Of a stretch of 64,000 nucleotides of DNA, positions 55,593 through 64,000 are shown piece by piece (within the stretch, counting starts at the first letter, position 1; every line of letters starts with the position of its first letter). The stretch comes from Paraburkholderia kirstenboschensis (lineage in GTDB: Bacteria; Pseudomonadota; Gammaproteobacteria; Burkholderiales; Burkholderiaceae). The stretch lies in NCBI RefSeq assembly GCF_904848585.1, contig NZ_CAJHCR010000026.1:1-64000 (forward strand), given 5' to 3'. Made by a program: the position numbers and the translations under genes. Under the pieces are notes generated by a model that saw only the letters and a list, made by a program, of their open reading frames with translations, was not told where the DNA came from and did not search any database.

Positions 55593-55942
55593 CTGTCCTG
55601 ACGTACCTTTCGTGAAATAACCTGTCTGCTTGGCTCTTCAATCAGGATTCCTACACGCGGATCCGCTCGACCTGCATTGGCCATCTGAGCCTCGGACACG
55701 ATCCCGCTCAGTGCAGACACCTCAGCGGCCAGACTCTCGCACAGCGCGACTTCGCCGACGACGCCGCGCGCCGCGTGCTCTGCCAGGACGCCACGTGCGC
55801 CGTCCGCCTCGGCAAGCGCTGCACGCATTGCGGATATCTTGAGCGCTAGACGAACGCAGGCGTTGCTTTTCACCGCATCGAAAAAGTTGCGCTGCTCTGC
55901 GAGGTCTGCATCGGGTGACACGATTTGAGAAAGCTTGCTCAT
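55589..55942 (-). CDS. Hypothetical protein coupled to transposition ATPase
   Basis: 117-aa Ala-rich helical protein: MSKLSQIVSPDADLAEQRNF, ISAMRAALAEADGARGVLAE, then EVALCESLAAEVSALSGIVS, which could form a coiled coil, and a basic C-terminus. Its stop overlaps the ATPase start (ATGA), so it belonged to the transposition operon. Family unknown; the position is where some Tn7-like elements encode small accessory proteins. Confidence 0.5.
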   Translation of the reverse strand: MSKLSQIVSPDADLAEQRNFFDAVKSNACVRLALKISAMRAALAEADGARGVLAEHAARGVVGEVALCESLAAEVSALSGIVSEAQMANAGRADPRVGILIEEPSRQVISRKVRQDR

Positions 55943-56681
55943 CGGAAGTCTTCGATTCGGGTTGAGAAGGCCCAATGTTCGCACCGATCGAACGTGCACG
56001 GCTGAGCGTTTTCCAACTTCAGTAATCAAAATTGCAAAGCGGAGTGGTTGCCTCGACGGACTGAACGTGGCACGCGCGCTCCGTGTCTGAAAATTCCGGT
56101 CAAACTCTTCGTTTTAAATCGTACCGAGTTCCTGTATGCCTCAACCAGCAAGCGTTTGGCGGGCAATGTCGAAGTCGAAAATGCGCAAATAATCATGCGA
56201 CTTGAGTGACATGCAAGTGCGCCCGGATTGCTGCCGACCGAATGGCAACACGCCCCACCATCCGTTCGGTATTGCAGATTGGCTAAAGGGTGCAGAAATT
56301 GCACCCGTCGCAAAGGACGCAACGGCGGCATAAAGGGCCGGACTGACGACAGAAAAGGGTGCAACAGCCATTGCGCCCGCAAATAACCATCAAAAATCGT
56401 TAAAGAATCGTAAGCGTGCCATCGAGAGGTTGGCGGATCGTGGTGCAATCATGCTTCCACCGTTGGGGGAAACGTCTTTCCTCGGGGCCGATGGTCGTTG
56501 GCAGACGGTTGCCGACGACCGCATCGGCAAGCGTGACAGCTACGTGATCGGCGCGCAACTCTCGCCGGATTCACCGCGCGTCTGGTTGATCGCCGGCAGG
56601 AACTTGAGACGTAGGCCGCCAAGCCCGCGCTCGACTTGAACGACCGGATGGCGTTGCGTGCGGCGCTATTTCAGGGTTGCG
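55943..56681. other. Gene-poor stretch
   Basis: No supported gene. A plus-strand frame around 56450-56640 (LPPLGETSFLGADGRWQTV) might be a fragment of something, but no family was recognised. Confidence 0.35.
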
Positions 56682-57299
56682 CTAGAAAGGCGGCAAGCTC
56701 AATCGTCCGGCTGGCGCCGAACCGACAACCACGTGCCCGCCGGACAACGGAGCCAATAGCCGTTCCACACGCGGCCGCGCCACCGCCAACGCAGTCCCGA
56801 TCCCGCCCACCAGCCCCACCCCGTACAAGGCTAGGAAGCCCGTATAGGACATCGCCGGGGCGATAAGGCGCGCCACGCCTACAAAAGACGCATAGAGCCA
56901 CGACACCGAACTGATGGCCCCCAACAAGACGCATATCGTCGCCGCCCGACGTGGGCGACGCTGCGGTGTGGTCAGCATCGGAAACGCGACTCGATGCAGC
57001 AGCAACCCGTTCGCCGTCAGCAGGCATACCACTGTCAGCTTTGCAGCCAGCTTCGGCTTGGAGACCAGCACAGCCACGTGTAAGCCAGTGCCAAGCAGGA
57101 TCATAGCGACGCCCGTTATCCAGAGCAGGCCGAGCAACCCTGCAATGGTACGTCCGGTGGTTTCCAGTCTGACGGCATCAATGCGCCGAGTTGTGAGCAG
57201 CGCCACGTCTTCCCGCAACACGCACACGATGGCGAAGGCGAAGGCGAGGGTGTGGCTATACAACAAGAGCTGGCGAGCGGTGATGATAAGCATGTTCAT
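56682..57299 (-). CDS. Hypothetical multi-pass membrane protein
   Basis: 205-aa inner-membrane protein with about six TM segments (LLLYSHTLAFAFAIVCVL, TIAGLLGLLWITGVAMILL, LAAKLTVVCLLTANGLLLH, AATICVLLGAISSVSWLYA, MSYTGFLALYGVGLVGGIG). An early histidine in YSHTLAF and the repeated small-residue helices suggest a permease-like or redox membrane protein, but no family was identified. The ATG at 57299 is the first Met of the frame; a short direct repeat (AAGCATGTTCATGACGGG) covers the start region at 57291-57322. Confidence 0.6.
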   Translation of the reverse strand: MNMLIITARQLLLYSHTLAFAFAIVCVLREDVALLTTRRIDAVRLETTGRTIAGLLGLLWITGVAMILLGTGLHVAVLVSKPKLAAKLTVVCLLTANGLLLHRVAFPMLTTPQRRPRRAATICVLLGAISSVSWLYASFVGVARLIAPAMSYTGFLALYGVGLVGGIGTALAVARPRVERLLAPLSGGHVVVGSAPAGRLSLPPF

Positions 57300-57499
57300 G
57301 ACGGGGTAAGCATGTTCATGACGGGCCTCACTTCCTTTTGAGGGTTTCGCCGACCGACTCCTGGCAGGCGGTGCGTGATCGTCTTTTGGGGGTCGCGGCC
57401 TTCCATTTTCCGACCAGAGCCCACTGTGCCGACGGTTGCATTTAACGGCTTGCCGACTCGACCGTTCAAGGCGTCAATCCGGCTGGTAAGCGTGGCGGC

Positions 57500-58015
57500 T
57501 ACTGCTCGACAAAGGATCGCAAATCTGGCCAGCTCGATTTCTCATATGCGGCTGTCGATTCATCGTCCGTGCGAGCCGATGGACTGCCATGGCGCAGTGC
57601 CAGGCCGTACAGTTCGTTAAGCTGCTTGTCTGTCGGGGTATTCGAGCGCGATTGAGCCATACGTACGGGTGAGGGCGCCGAACGCTCTGGCTTCCGCGTC
57701 GGCAATCGTGGCGAACAGCGCCTCGTCCTTTGACATGAAAGCCACGGCCTTGACTTGCGACCCCGTTGGGCGCGTCGGGTAGCCATCGGGTCAGTTCTTG
57801 AACCAAAGGCGCGGCCAAGGAACTTCAGCAGCCGGTCGCACGCGCCATTCCTTTCCGTTGCCGCAGCCTTCAACGCGTCCTGCATATCTGCTTCGGCCTG
57901 GGCCCGTGGCGGCGCTGCGCGGCCATTGAAGCCTGACTCCGCGTATGGTCTTCCGGCAGTTCCGGGCGCTTCGTTGCGGACACAACGAACTTCAACAGTT
58001 TTGCGAACTTGCTCA
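57500..58015 (-). pseudogene. Possible decayed gene of unknown family
   Basis: From the ATG at 58015 the protein starts plausibly (MSKFAKLLKFVVSATKRPEL). Protein-like segments then occur in other frames (ADMQDALKAAATERNGACDR, SKDEALFATIADAEARAFGA, LNELYGLALRHGS), as if one gene had several indels. No family was recognised. Confidence 0.25.
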
Positions 58016-58481
58016 TGGTAGGTCTCTCGTAGGGTCTTGTCGTTTTTTGATAGTGCAAGGAAGATGATAGATGGGCCATATGTTTTTAGTATGCACCTTG
58101 GAAAAAGCCTGTTTTGTTGTGTTGGAAAACGAACATAACGCAGCACTTATCTGGAAGGAAGGCGCACTACGCTCCCTGACTGAAAGGCGCGTCCTTCATC
58201 CAAGTTGAGCTCCGGTAAACGGGGGCTTCTCGTCAACGCACCGAATTTGCACCTCAGCATATTGTGAAGGCGGTATGAATTCCACACTGCAATCAAAAGA
58301 CCAATCGAAATCATGTTAGTGCCTTGTAATTTGAAGTAGGTGCACTAACGTTTTGGGATGGACCGCGATTTAACCCCGCAAGTCGCAACCTTCCACGATT
58401 CGAAAGGCTCAAACGAGCGGGGTCATATTTGCCCTCGATACGTGCGCTTCCGCGAGATTTCGCATACCGACGGAGGTTGAA
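58016..58481. other. AT-richer intergenic stretch
   Basis: About 465 bases, lower in GC than its surroundings, upstream of the secreted protein gene. No gene or clear promoter recognised. Confidence 0.35.
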
Positions 58482-59273
58482 ATGCGAATGCAATCGTTTC
58501 TATTTAGTTCGTTGGCGCTGCTGGCTCTACCGTGCGTCGTATTGGCGGATAGTGTCAGCATCTCGAGCAACAACTCCACGCTGAGAGTCACCCGTGATGA
58601 TCCAATCTACAACCTCTCGACACCCAGCGACCCCGTGCAACTGCTGAGAACGCTCGAGTGGACCGTCGATGGGCGCCGCATTTTGGTCTATCCGTCGGGC
58701 CCGTCCACGTTTCTCGATATCGGGCACATGCATTCAGATGCACACGTCAGTGCGAATCAAATCCACGCGCAGGGTCCAATGCTCGGCTACGCGACAAGCG
58801 TGAGTTCCGGCACGGTGGTCGGTGGAGTCGTCTACGCGGTCGAAGGCGACATCTCCGGAACGCTCAATTCCCGCCTCACCGAGAAAGTTGACATTGTGAA
58901 CAAAGGCAGTTCGGCCGTATCGCTTTCATTGACTGGACTCGGATTCACGCCGACCCAGTCGAACCTCGAAGTGCCGGATTACAGTGGGCTCGATGTCATC
59001 GGCACGACAGTAGCGTTCATCGTCAACGGCCCGATCACGGAAACTCCACCGCCCTTCGGTCAGGTCTCGGTGCTTCCTGTTGTGTCGTTTGCGGGCTTCA
59101 ATCCGCTGTTCAACCAGAGCGTATCTCTTCCGGCCGGTTCCACCTTGTCGATGATCACCGAACTCAAGGTGTCGCCAACGGCGAGCAAGAGCCAGCAATT
59201 CCTTCGAGAGCGTGGACCCGATCGCCTCAAAGATTCTCCGTATCTGAACAGCCCGTTTATCCGATTGCCTTGA
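58482..59273 (+). CDS. Hypothetical secreted protein
   Basis: 263-aa exported protein with a clear signal peptide (MRMQSFLFSSLALLALPCVV, cleavage near VLADS). The mature part is beta-rich with many Ser/Thr/Gly: SISSNNSTLRVTRDDPIYNL, RTLEWTVDGRRILVYPSGPS, EGDISGTLNSRLTEKVDIVN, FNQSVSLPAGSTLSMITELK. No cysteines occur after the signal peptide. GGAGG lies 6 nt upstream of the ATG. No family was recognised; it may be a beta-sandwich surface or periplasmic protein. It stands alone in lower-GC sequence, suggesting separate acquisition. Confidence 0.75.
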   Translation: MRMQSFLFSSLALLALPCVVLADSVSISSNNSTLRVTRDDPIYNLSTPSDPVQLLRTLEWTVDGRRILVYPSGPSTFLDIGHMHSDAHVSANQIHAQGPMLGYATSVSSGTVVGGVVYAVEGDISGTLNSRLTEKVDIVNKGSSAVSLSLTGLGFTPTQSNLEVPDYSGLDVIGTTVAFIVNGPITETPPPFGQVSVLPVVSFAGFNPLFNQSVSLPAGSTLSMITELKVSPTASKSQQFLRERGPDRLKDSPYLNSPFIRLP

Positions 59274-59727
59274 CTGCCCCCGGGCCAAAGGCAGCTTTCT
59301 GCGGGCCTTGTTTCGTTGTGCGTTTCCCGAGGTCAGCAGTTCCAGGAACTCTGGGACCGCTGGTATCGAGAGATCTGTTGCAGTAAACGCGGTGGGGATC
59401 ACGTGCTCTGACTCGCCAACGACGTGAGCGGCAATCGTATTCCCATAGCTCGTCATTCGGACTGCGTATCAACGAACGATCAGCCTGGATGCGCCCTGCG
59501 AATGACCACCGCCCGGCACGAACAAACTTTGACCGTATGTACATATTTATAAACTCTGCAGGCTACTGGGAGGGGCTCCCTTGAAGCAATGCGAGGTAGC
59601 CATCGATTCAGGAACGCCACGGAAACTCAAATCGGCCGAGTTGTCGGTGATATGCACGCGTGTCGGGAAATGGCAGTTGTACCGGTGAAAACGGACGTCT
59701 AGGTCGAAGACACCTAACGTCGGCAAC
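59274..59727. other. Gene-less stretch
   Basis: No supported gene between the secreted protein and the second end-like motif. Confidence 0.35.
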
Positions 59728-59777
59728 CGTAGAACAAAGGGAAGTTGTCACCGAAAGCGAAGTAACGTCGTCAACAC
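59728..59777 (-). repeat. 50-bp transposon-end-like motif, copy 2
   Basis: 43 of 50 bases match 54022-54071, in the same orientation, with the internal GTYGTCA pair kept. To its right about 80 bases also resemble the sequence next to copy 1 (TCAGTGC, then GCGCG and CCTCC blocks). It is thus the end of a second related element, or a duplicated end, rather than the inverted partner of copy 1. Confidence 0.55.
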
Positions 59778-60004
59778 CCGGTTTTGCGTACTGTCCGGCA
59801 ATTTGAGGGCCGGTCAGTGCAAGCGTTCGTTTCAAGAAAGCGCGCGCTCCTCCCTCCTGATGTCTCGCGCGCGCCGGAGTGGCGATTAACGCCCAACTGA
59901 GCGGGTCCGTGAAGCGATCATCGACAAAAACGTCAGCTCGAACCACGCTATTAGGATAAGTTTTCTTATCTTAAGGTGTCTGTTTGTGCGCTAAACTCTA
60001 TAGC

Positions 60005-61711
60005 ATGAAAACGCGCCTCACCCTGCCCTCCACGCCCGTCGTCAACGCGGCACCTTCCTTCCCCGATGCCGACGAGCTCGCCGTGCTGCGCGCGTGGTAT
60101 GCGGGCGTACCGGTGCGCCAGGCCGTCGTGCGTTACCTGCCTTCCGCACTCGGTGACGGGAAATTCGCACGCGGCGTGCTCGGGCGCATCCGGCGCAGGC
60201 TGGTGGACATCGCGCGTGCCGCCCATCGCGACGACCTTGTCGCACTCCTCACCCATCCGGCGGCAGGCCGTGAGCAGCATGCGAAAGGCGCCGCGCACGC
60301 GATCGATGCGCTGCGCACCGCCCGCCCGCCGGAACCGCAGATCGCCGACGACATCGCGCAATGGCTCGCGCCACGCGCGGTGCGGGTCCTGCGCGCGCAC
60401 GGCATCACGACGCTCGCCCATCTCACTGTGCGGGTTCCGCGCCGGCGTCAGTGGTGGAAAGCAGTGCCAGGACTCGGCGCAGCGAGCGCCTGCGCGATCG
60501 AGGCGTTTTTCGCAGCGTGGCCCGCACTCACGGACCGGGCGCGTGCGCTGGTGGTCGCGAGCCAGCGCGGCGACATCGTGCCGTGGGAAACCCTCAAACT
60601 GCCACACGAGGTCGACGGCTCCGCCGGCGTGTTCCGCGCACCCCCCGCCACCTGCACACTCGACGCGTCCAACGACTACGAGGCCGTGCAGACGTGGCTG
60701 TCCCTGCACGAGTCGCCCGCCACGCAGCGGACCTACCGCAAGGAAGCCGAGCGGCTGATCCTCTGGGCCATCGTCGAGCGCGGCCGCGCGCTGTCGTCCC
60801 TGACGACCGATGATGCGATCGCCTACCGGACGTTCCTGCGCCATCCGTCTCCGCGCGCACGGTGGATCGGCCCGGTGCGCCCACGCACGTCGCCGGACTG
60901 GCGGCCGTTCAGCGGCAGTCTGTCCGCGCGCTCGGTCGCACACGCGCTGTCGGTTGTTGGTGCCCTGTTCCGCTGGCTGGTCGAACAGCGCTACGTGCTG
61001 GCCAACCCGTTTGCGGGCATCAGGGTGCGCGGCGGTAAAACCGCATCGGCGCTCGACGCGTCGCGCGCTTTCACGGACGGCGAATGGGCACTGCTACGTA
61101 CGATCGCCGACGGCCTCGAATGGTCTAACGGCTGGACAGCTCAAGCCGCACAGCGCCTGCGGTTCCTGCTCGACTTCGGTTTTGCCACGGGGCTGCGTGC
61201 AAGTGAACTGATCGGCGCGACGCTCGGCCACGTCGAAACGGACGCACGCGGCGAGCACTGGTTGCGCGTCACCGGCAAGGGCGGCAGGATGGCACGGGTG
61301 GCGCTGCCGCCACTCGCGTGGGACGCACTGGCGCGTTATCTGGCCGGGCGCCAGCTGCCGGCTACCGCTGCACGCTGGCGGCCCGACACACCGGTCATCG
61401 GCAACCTCGAAGCGGATAGCGCCGCGACCATCAGCAGTGTGCGGCTGTGGGGTGTCCTTGAGCGCTTCTTCTGCGTTGCCGCCGATGCAATCGAAGCCGA
61501 TCACCCGCCGCTCGCGGAGAAACTGCGCCGTGCCAGCCCTCACTGGATGCGGCATACGCACGCCACCTACGCGCTCGGGCATGGCGCAGAACTGACGACC
61601 GTGCGCGACAATCTCCGGCACGCCTCGGTGTCGACCACCTCGATCTACCTGCACAGTGACGAGGTGAAGCGCGCGCGGCAGATCAGTGAGGCGTTTACGA
61701 CCCGGAAGTGA
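60005..61711 (+). CDS. Tyrosine recombinase with large N-terminal extension
   Basis: 568-aa tyrosine-family integrase. Residues 1-200 form an unusual N-terminal region with an HhH-like segment (ARAVRVLRAHGITTLAHLTV, WWKAVPGLGAASACAIEAFF). The core-binding SAM-like domain follows at about 225-340 (SPATQRTYRKEAERLILWAI), then the catalytic domain: Arg in GFATGLRASELIGATL, Lys in VTGKGGRMARVAL, HxxR in SPHWMRHTHATYALG, His in LRHASVSTTSIYLH with the nucleophile Tyr. The ATG at 60005 is preferred to the upstream start as MKTRLTL begins the conserved part. Such integrases are common on Burkholderia plasmids and islands; no att site could be identified. Confidence 0.92.
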   Translation: MKTRLTLPSTPVVNAAPSFPDADELAVLRAWYAGVPVRQAVVRYLPSALGDGKFARGVLGRIRRRLVDIARAAHRDDLVALLTHPAAGREQHAKGAAHAIDALRTARPPEPQIADDIAQWLAPRAVRVLRAHGITTLAHLTVRVPRRRQWWKAVPGLGAASACAIEAFFAAWPALTDRARALVVASQRGDIVPWETLKLPHEVDGSAGVFRAPPATCTLDASNDYEAVQTWLSLHESPATQRTYRKEAERLILWAIVERGRALSSLTTDDAIAYRTFLRHPSPRARWIGPVRPRTSPDWRPFSGSLSARSVAHALSVVGALFRWLVEQRYVLANPFAGIRVRGGKTASALDASRAFTDGEWALLRTIADGLEWSNGWTAQAAQRLRFLLDFGFATGLRASELIGATLGHVETDARGEHWLRVTGKGGRMARVALPPLAWDALARYLAGRQLPATAARWRPDTPVIGNLEADSAATISSVRLWGVLERFFCVAADAIEADHPPLAEKLRRASPHWMRHTHATYALGHGAELTTVRDNLRHASVSTTSIYLHSDEVKRARQISEAFTTRK

Positions 61712-61928
61712 GCGCGACAACCTGCATGACCGACCGGTCCGGTGGTTGACTGTTTCCTGATAACGGTTCGCTCGCCGGTACAAACCGGCAAGCGGAGCGC
61801 GCAATGCTCCGCCGACTTTTCTGTGATGTCAGGCAGCCTGTGGCCTCATGCCGGCGACCATCGCTGGCATCATCGGAGCGATCGACAGCCTGCTCACTCG
61901 CCTGCGAGATAAACGCCCGGAACTCGCC

Positions 61929-62198
61929 ATGAAAAAACCTGAATTCGAGCCGCAGATTCTGGCAGATCGACAAGGCGTGTCGTTCTGGCTCGTCCGCGGA
62001 CACACCACCGTCGAATGCATTGTCACGATTGCGGCGCTGGAGGCCCACTTCTGGCTTGAGCCGCGGGCCGGGGACGGCCGGATACTGAGGATTTTCCGGG
62101 ACGGGTACAGCCGCATTCGCGCGATCGCCGAACGTAAGTTGCTCGCGCATCCATGTGTACGCCTGGAACTGACACCCGATGATTTCGAGCGCCCCTGA
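61929..62198 (+). CDS. DUF1488-like protein
   Basis: 89-aa protein similar to DUF1488 family members: FEPQILADRQGVSFWLVRGH, a central VECIVTIAALEAHFWLEP and a C-terminal RIFRDGYSRIRAIAERKLLA. The family is small, cytosolic and of unknown function. The ATG at 61929 begins the conserved region; the frame is open from 61848, where a longer N-terminus could be used. It follows the recombinase by 217 nt on the same strand. Confidence 0.6.
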   Translation: MKKPEFEPQILADRQGVSFWLVRGHTTVECIVTIAALEAHFWLEPRAGDGRILRIFRDGYSRIRAIAERKLLAHPCVRLELTPDDFERP

Positions 62199-62828
62199 AC
62201 AACGCAGGTGAATCGGCCACGCTTCTCGAAGCATAAACAGTCTGGCCGGCGCCCCCTTTTTTGCGAAGCGCTGTTGTGGCGGAGCCAACCCGGGCCGCCG
62301 TTCGGGTTTGACCGTTAGTTGCGTGGATGGATCAGTTGACTTTGATTCGGAAACGCGACACCACCTGTTGCACTACCTGGCTGGAAAGGATCGGAGGCTG
62401 GCGCTGTCGCGCCCAGGTTCGGGGCCTCTCCGGCATCGCCGGGATGCCATCTGGCTGAGCAGGCACGTACCGGTTGCAGCGGGCGCTGATCCTCTCGTTA
62501 CCTGCCCCAGGAGCCAGTGTCCTCAGTGCGCACATCGCCGCCAGCCCGCTCTTTTTCTGCCGGCGACGAAACAGCACTACAGCGGGCGGCCGTCTGGAAT
62601 AGTCGAACGGCCGGCGCGATCCCGAAGGACAATAAGTCGGCCATGCTGGTACATTCAAATCCGACCGTTGATCGGGCAGATCGCGCGTTCAATGCCAACC
62701 TACGGTGGCGTCTATTCCAACGGAACCTCATGCCGCAGTGAATTGGGCAGCTTCAGCGCTCCTGTTCCGGCAATCGCCGGCGCAGTTCCAAGCTACAGTT
62801 GATGCCCTTGCAGCGAGGCAGATCAACG
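62199..62828. other. Gene-less stretch
   Basis: No supported gene; several short frames without start signals. Confidence 0.35.
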
Positions 62829-63146
62829 ATGAGTAGATACCAGACCGCCCTTCTTGAGATTTTGGCTAGTGAGGGATTCGAGGATTGCATGTCGCCGGGG
62901 ACCCCAGTCTCGTCCGCGAGCATTGCAGACGAAGCGACGCAACTCTGCGCAGATGTGCAAGGGCAACTGGCGAGGCTCGCACAGTTTCGCGATTACCCCG
63001 ACCTGATGCTGACGGCGGTAGAAGAGCTGATGGTCAACGCCGAGGTTCTGCGCGTGCTCGCCGTGGCTAGGCAAAAGCTCGAGCTGGCGGCGGCGGAGGA
63101 CGGCTCCTTTACGCACGCCGCTCCTGAAGGGGCGATACTCCATTAG
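62829..63146 (+). CDS. Hypothetical helical protein
   Basis: 105-aa protein: SRYQTALLEILASEGFEDCM, TQLCADVQGQLARLAQFRDY, LMLTAVEELMVNAEVLRVLA. It is mostly alpha-helical, acidic, and has no signal peptide. The start at 62829 is preceded by GAGGCAG about 9 nt upstream. Family unknown. Confidence 0.5.
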   Translation: MSRYQTALLEILASEGFEDCMSPGTPVSSASIADEATQLCADVQGQLARLAQFRDYPDLMLTAVEELMVNAEVLRVLAVARQKLELAAAEDGSFTHAAPEGAILH

Positions 63147-63603
63147 CCTTGCGGACACGCTGCCCCGCTAGGCAGAACGCCGCCCGATCCCGCATCCGTT
63201 GCACGGCCCCTCACAATGACGGTTCTTGGTCGAGCGCCGGATCCTTGGCAAGACAGCGCCACGATTCGCCGCGCGGACTAGGCGGCCAACGACGGGTGGC
63301 CTAGCGGTCGCCTGCCACCGTCCGTGGACTTCGAGCGTCGATAGCGCCCAGCAGGCGCCTAAGGATTACTGGCAGCGCGGGGCGAGCGTCATCAGCCCGG
63401 CCAGATTCTCCCAGATCACGATCGGTGGATTAAAATCGTTGCAGCGGCGCGGCATCAGGGCCGCATGATCTCCCAGCAAGGCCTGGGTATCGAGCGGAAG
63501 TGACGGGGCCTAACCCACGCCTTGTTAGGTTGGCACGCGGTATGGGTGTCGAGCCTTTCCGTCGGTTGGCTCAGCACACAGGCATACAGAAACAAGGTAA
63601 AGC
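63147..63603. other. Gene-less stretch
   Basis: Upstream region of the sensor gene at the window end; no gene or clear promoter recognised. Confidence 0.35.
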
Positions 63604-64000
63604 ATGCTGTTACTGCCCGAAAACAAGAACATCTCGGCATGGATTCTTAGACCGCGCGCCGTCTTTTTCGGCGGCTCCCTCATCGCTCTCGTCATGGTCT
63701 TGCTCTGCGCGGCCTCGCTGTACCAGAGCCGACGGGATGCACTTGAGCGCGCGAGCGAAACGTCAAGGAACGTGGCACTCATTGCAGAGCGCGACATCGA
63801 ACGCAATTTCGAGTTGTACGGGCTTTCCCTCCAGAGCGTTGTTGACGGACTTGGCAACCCGCAGGTGATGGCCCTGCCGCCCCGTCTGCGAGACCAGATC
63901 CTGTTCGACGGTGCGACCGCAGCGAAAAATCTGGGCTCAATGCTGGTCATCGATGCTTCAGGCAACATTGTCATCGATGGGGGAAGCAAGACGCCACGCA
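63604..64000 (+). CDS. Membrane sensor protein, N-terminal part (runs off window end)
   Basis: The frame from the ATG at 63604 is open to the end of the window (132 codons). It encodes a TM segment (AVFFGGSLIALVMVLLCAAS) followed by the start of an extracytoplasmic PDC/Cache-type sensor domain: LIAERDIERNFELYGLSLQS, LFDGATAAKNLGSMLVIDAS, GNIVIDGGS. In Burkholderiaceae this N-terminus is typical of membrane diguanylate cyclases with a GGDEF domain. The output domain is outside the window, so a histidine kinase cannot be excluded. Weak AAGG upstream. Confidence 0.75.
   Translation, partial: MLLLPENKNISAWILRPRAVFFGGSLIALVMVLLCAASLYQSRRDALERASETSRNVALIAERDIERNFELYGLSLQSVVDGLGNPQVMALPPRLRDQILFDGATAAKNLGSMLVIDASGNIVIDGGSKTPR

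Noticed and set aside
56430..56639. Small plus-strand frame with LPPLGETSFLGADGRW
   Set aside because: No ribosome-binding site and no family recognised; insufficient support.
1..64000. CRISPR arrays, tRNA or rRNA genes
   Set aside because: No regularly spaced repeats, cloverleaf or rRNA signatures were noticed by eye.

Overview
The window looks like part of a secondary replicon or large accessory island of a Burkholderiaceae member (Paraburkholderia, Caballeronia or Burkholderia). The grounds are high GC with GC-rich third codon positions, family-typical proteins (Nit1C cluster, MdtABC-type RND pump, a DUF3331 fragment, IS110/IS6/IS5/IS3 transposases), and a mosaic of intact operons among decayed genes and insertion sequences. 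No rRNA, tRNA or CRISPR array was recognised.

Layout. 1-4.1 kb: IS6-family pieces, a truncated SDR dehydrogenase, a frameshifted glutathione S-transferase and a frameshifted IS110 element. 4.2-14.3 kb (minus strand): one tightly coupled operon of ten genes. It holds the conserved Nit1C-type set (MSMEG_0572-like protein, nitrilase, radical SAM, GNAT, AIR-synthase-like protein, glycosyltransferase, MSMEG_0570-like protein, flavoprotein), extended by an LnmK/Pnap_2097-like protein and a B12-dependent methylmalonyl-CoA mutase. A MocR-type regulator is divergent from it at 14.7-16.1 kb. The shared intergenic region carries a sigma54-like promoter and repeated CGATCAAT motifs. 16.3-17.3 kb: an IS6 element inserted in the remains of another IS6 transposase.

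17.4-34.6 kb: an envelope-stress-like region. Two OmpR-family response regulators without adjacent kinases lie around a divergent control region. A small-protein/MipA/glycine-zipper/EF-hand/lipoprotein operon follows, then an MdtABC plus outer-membrane-factor efflux operon. Next come a sensor kinase without an adjacent regulator, a YXWGXW-type protein and a hypothetical gene. Five promoters here share tandem TGACA-N5-TGACA sites, which suggests one regulon and perhaps a kinase and regulator encoded 13 kb apart.

34.7-53 kb: accessory, heavily decayed. It contains a solo IS110 end, a broken IS5, a FixL/FixJ-like kinase and regulator with a single-domain receiver, and another truncated IS110. 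There are also pseudogenes of an aldo/keto reductase, a GDT1 transporter, a hybrid kinase and an OprB porin, plus one intact ferritin-Vit1 (MbfA-like) iron transporter. 53-64 kb: small coupled ORFs, IS3 orfA, a decayed Tn7/Tn5053-like transposition module (ATPase and TniQ) with a 50-bp end motif repeated 5.7 kb away, a membrane protein, a secreted protein, a tyrosine recombinase, a DUF1488-like gene, and the start of a sensor protein running off the end.

Single-base indels interrupt at least eight genes while the Nit1C and RND operons are intact. Either the accessory parts are genuinely eroding or uncorrected sequencing indels are present; the sequence alone cannot decide.
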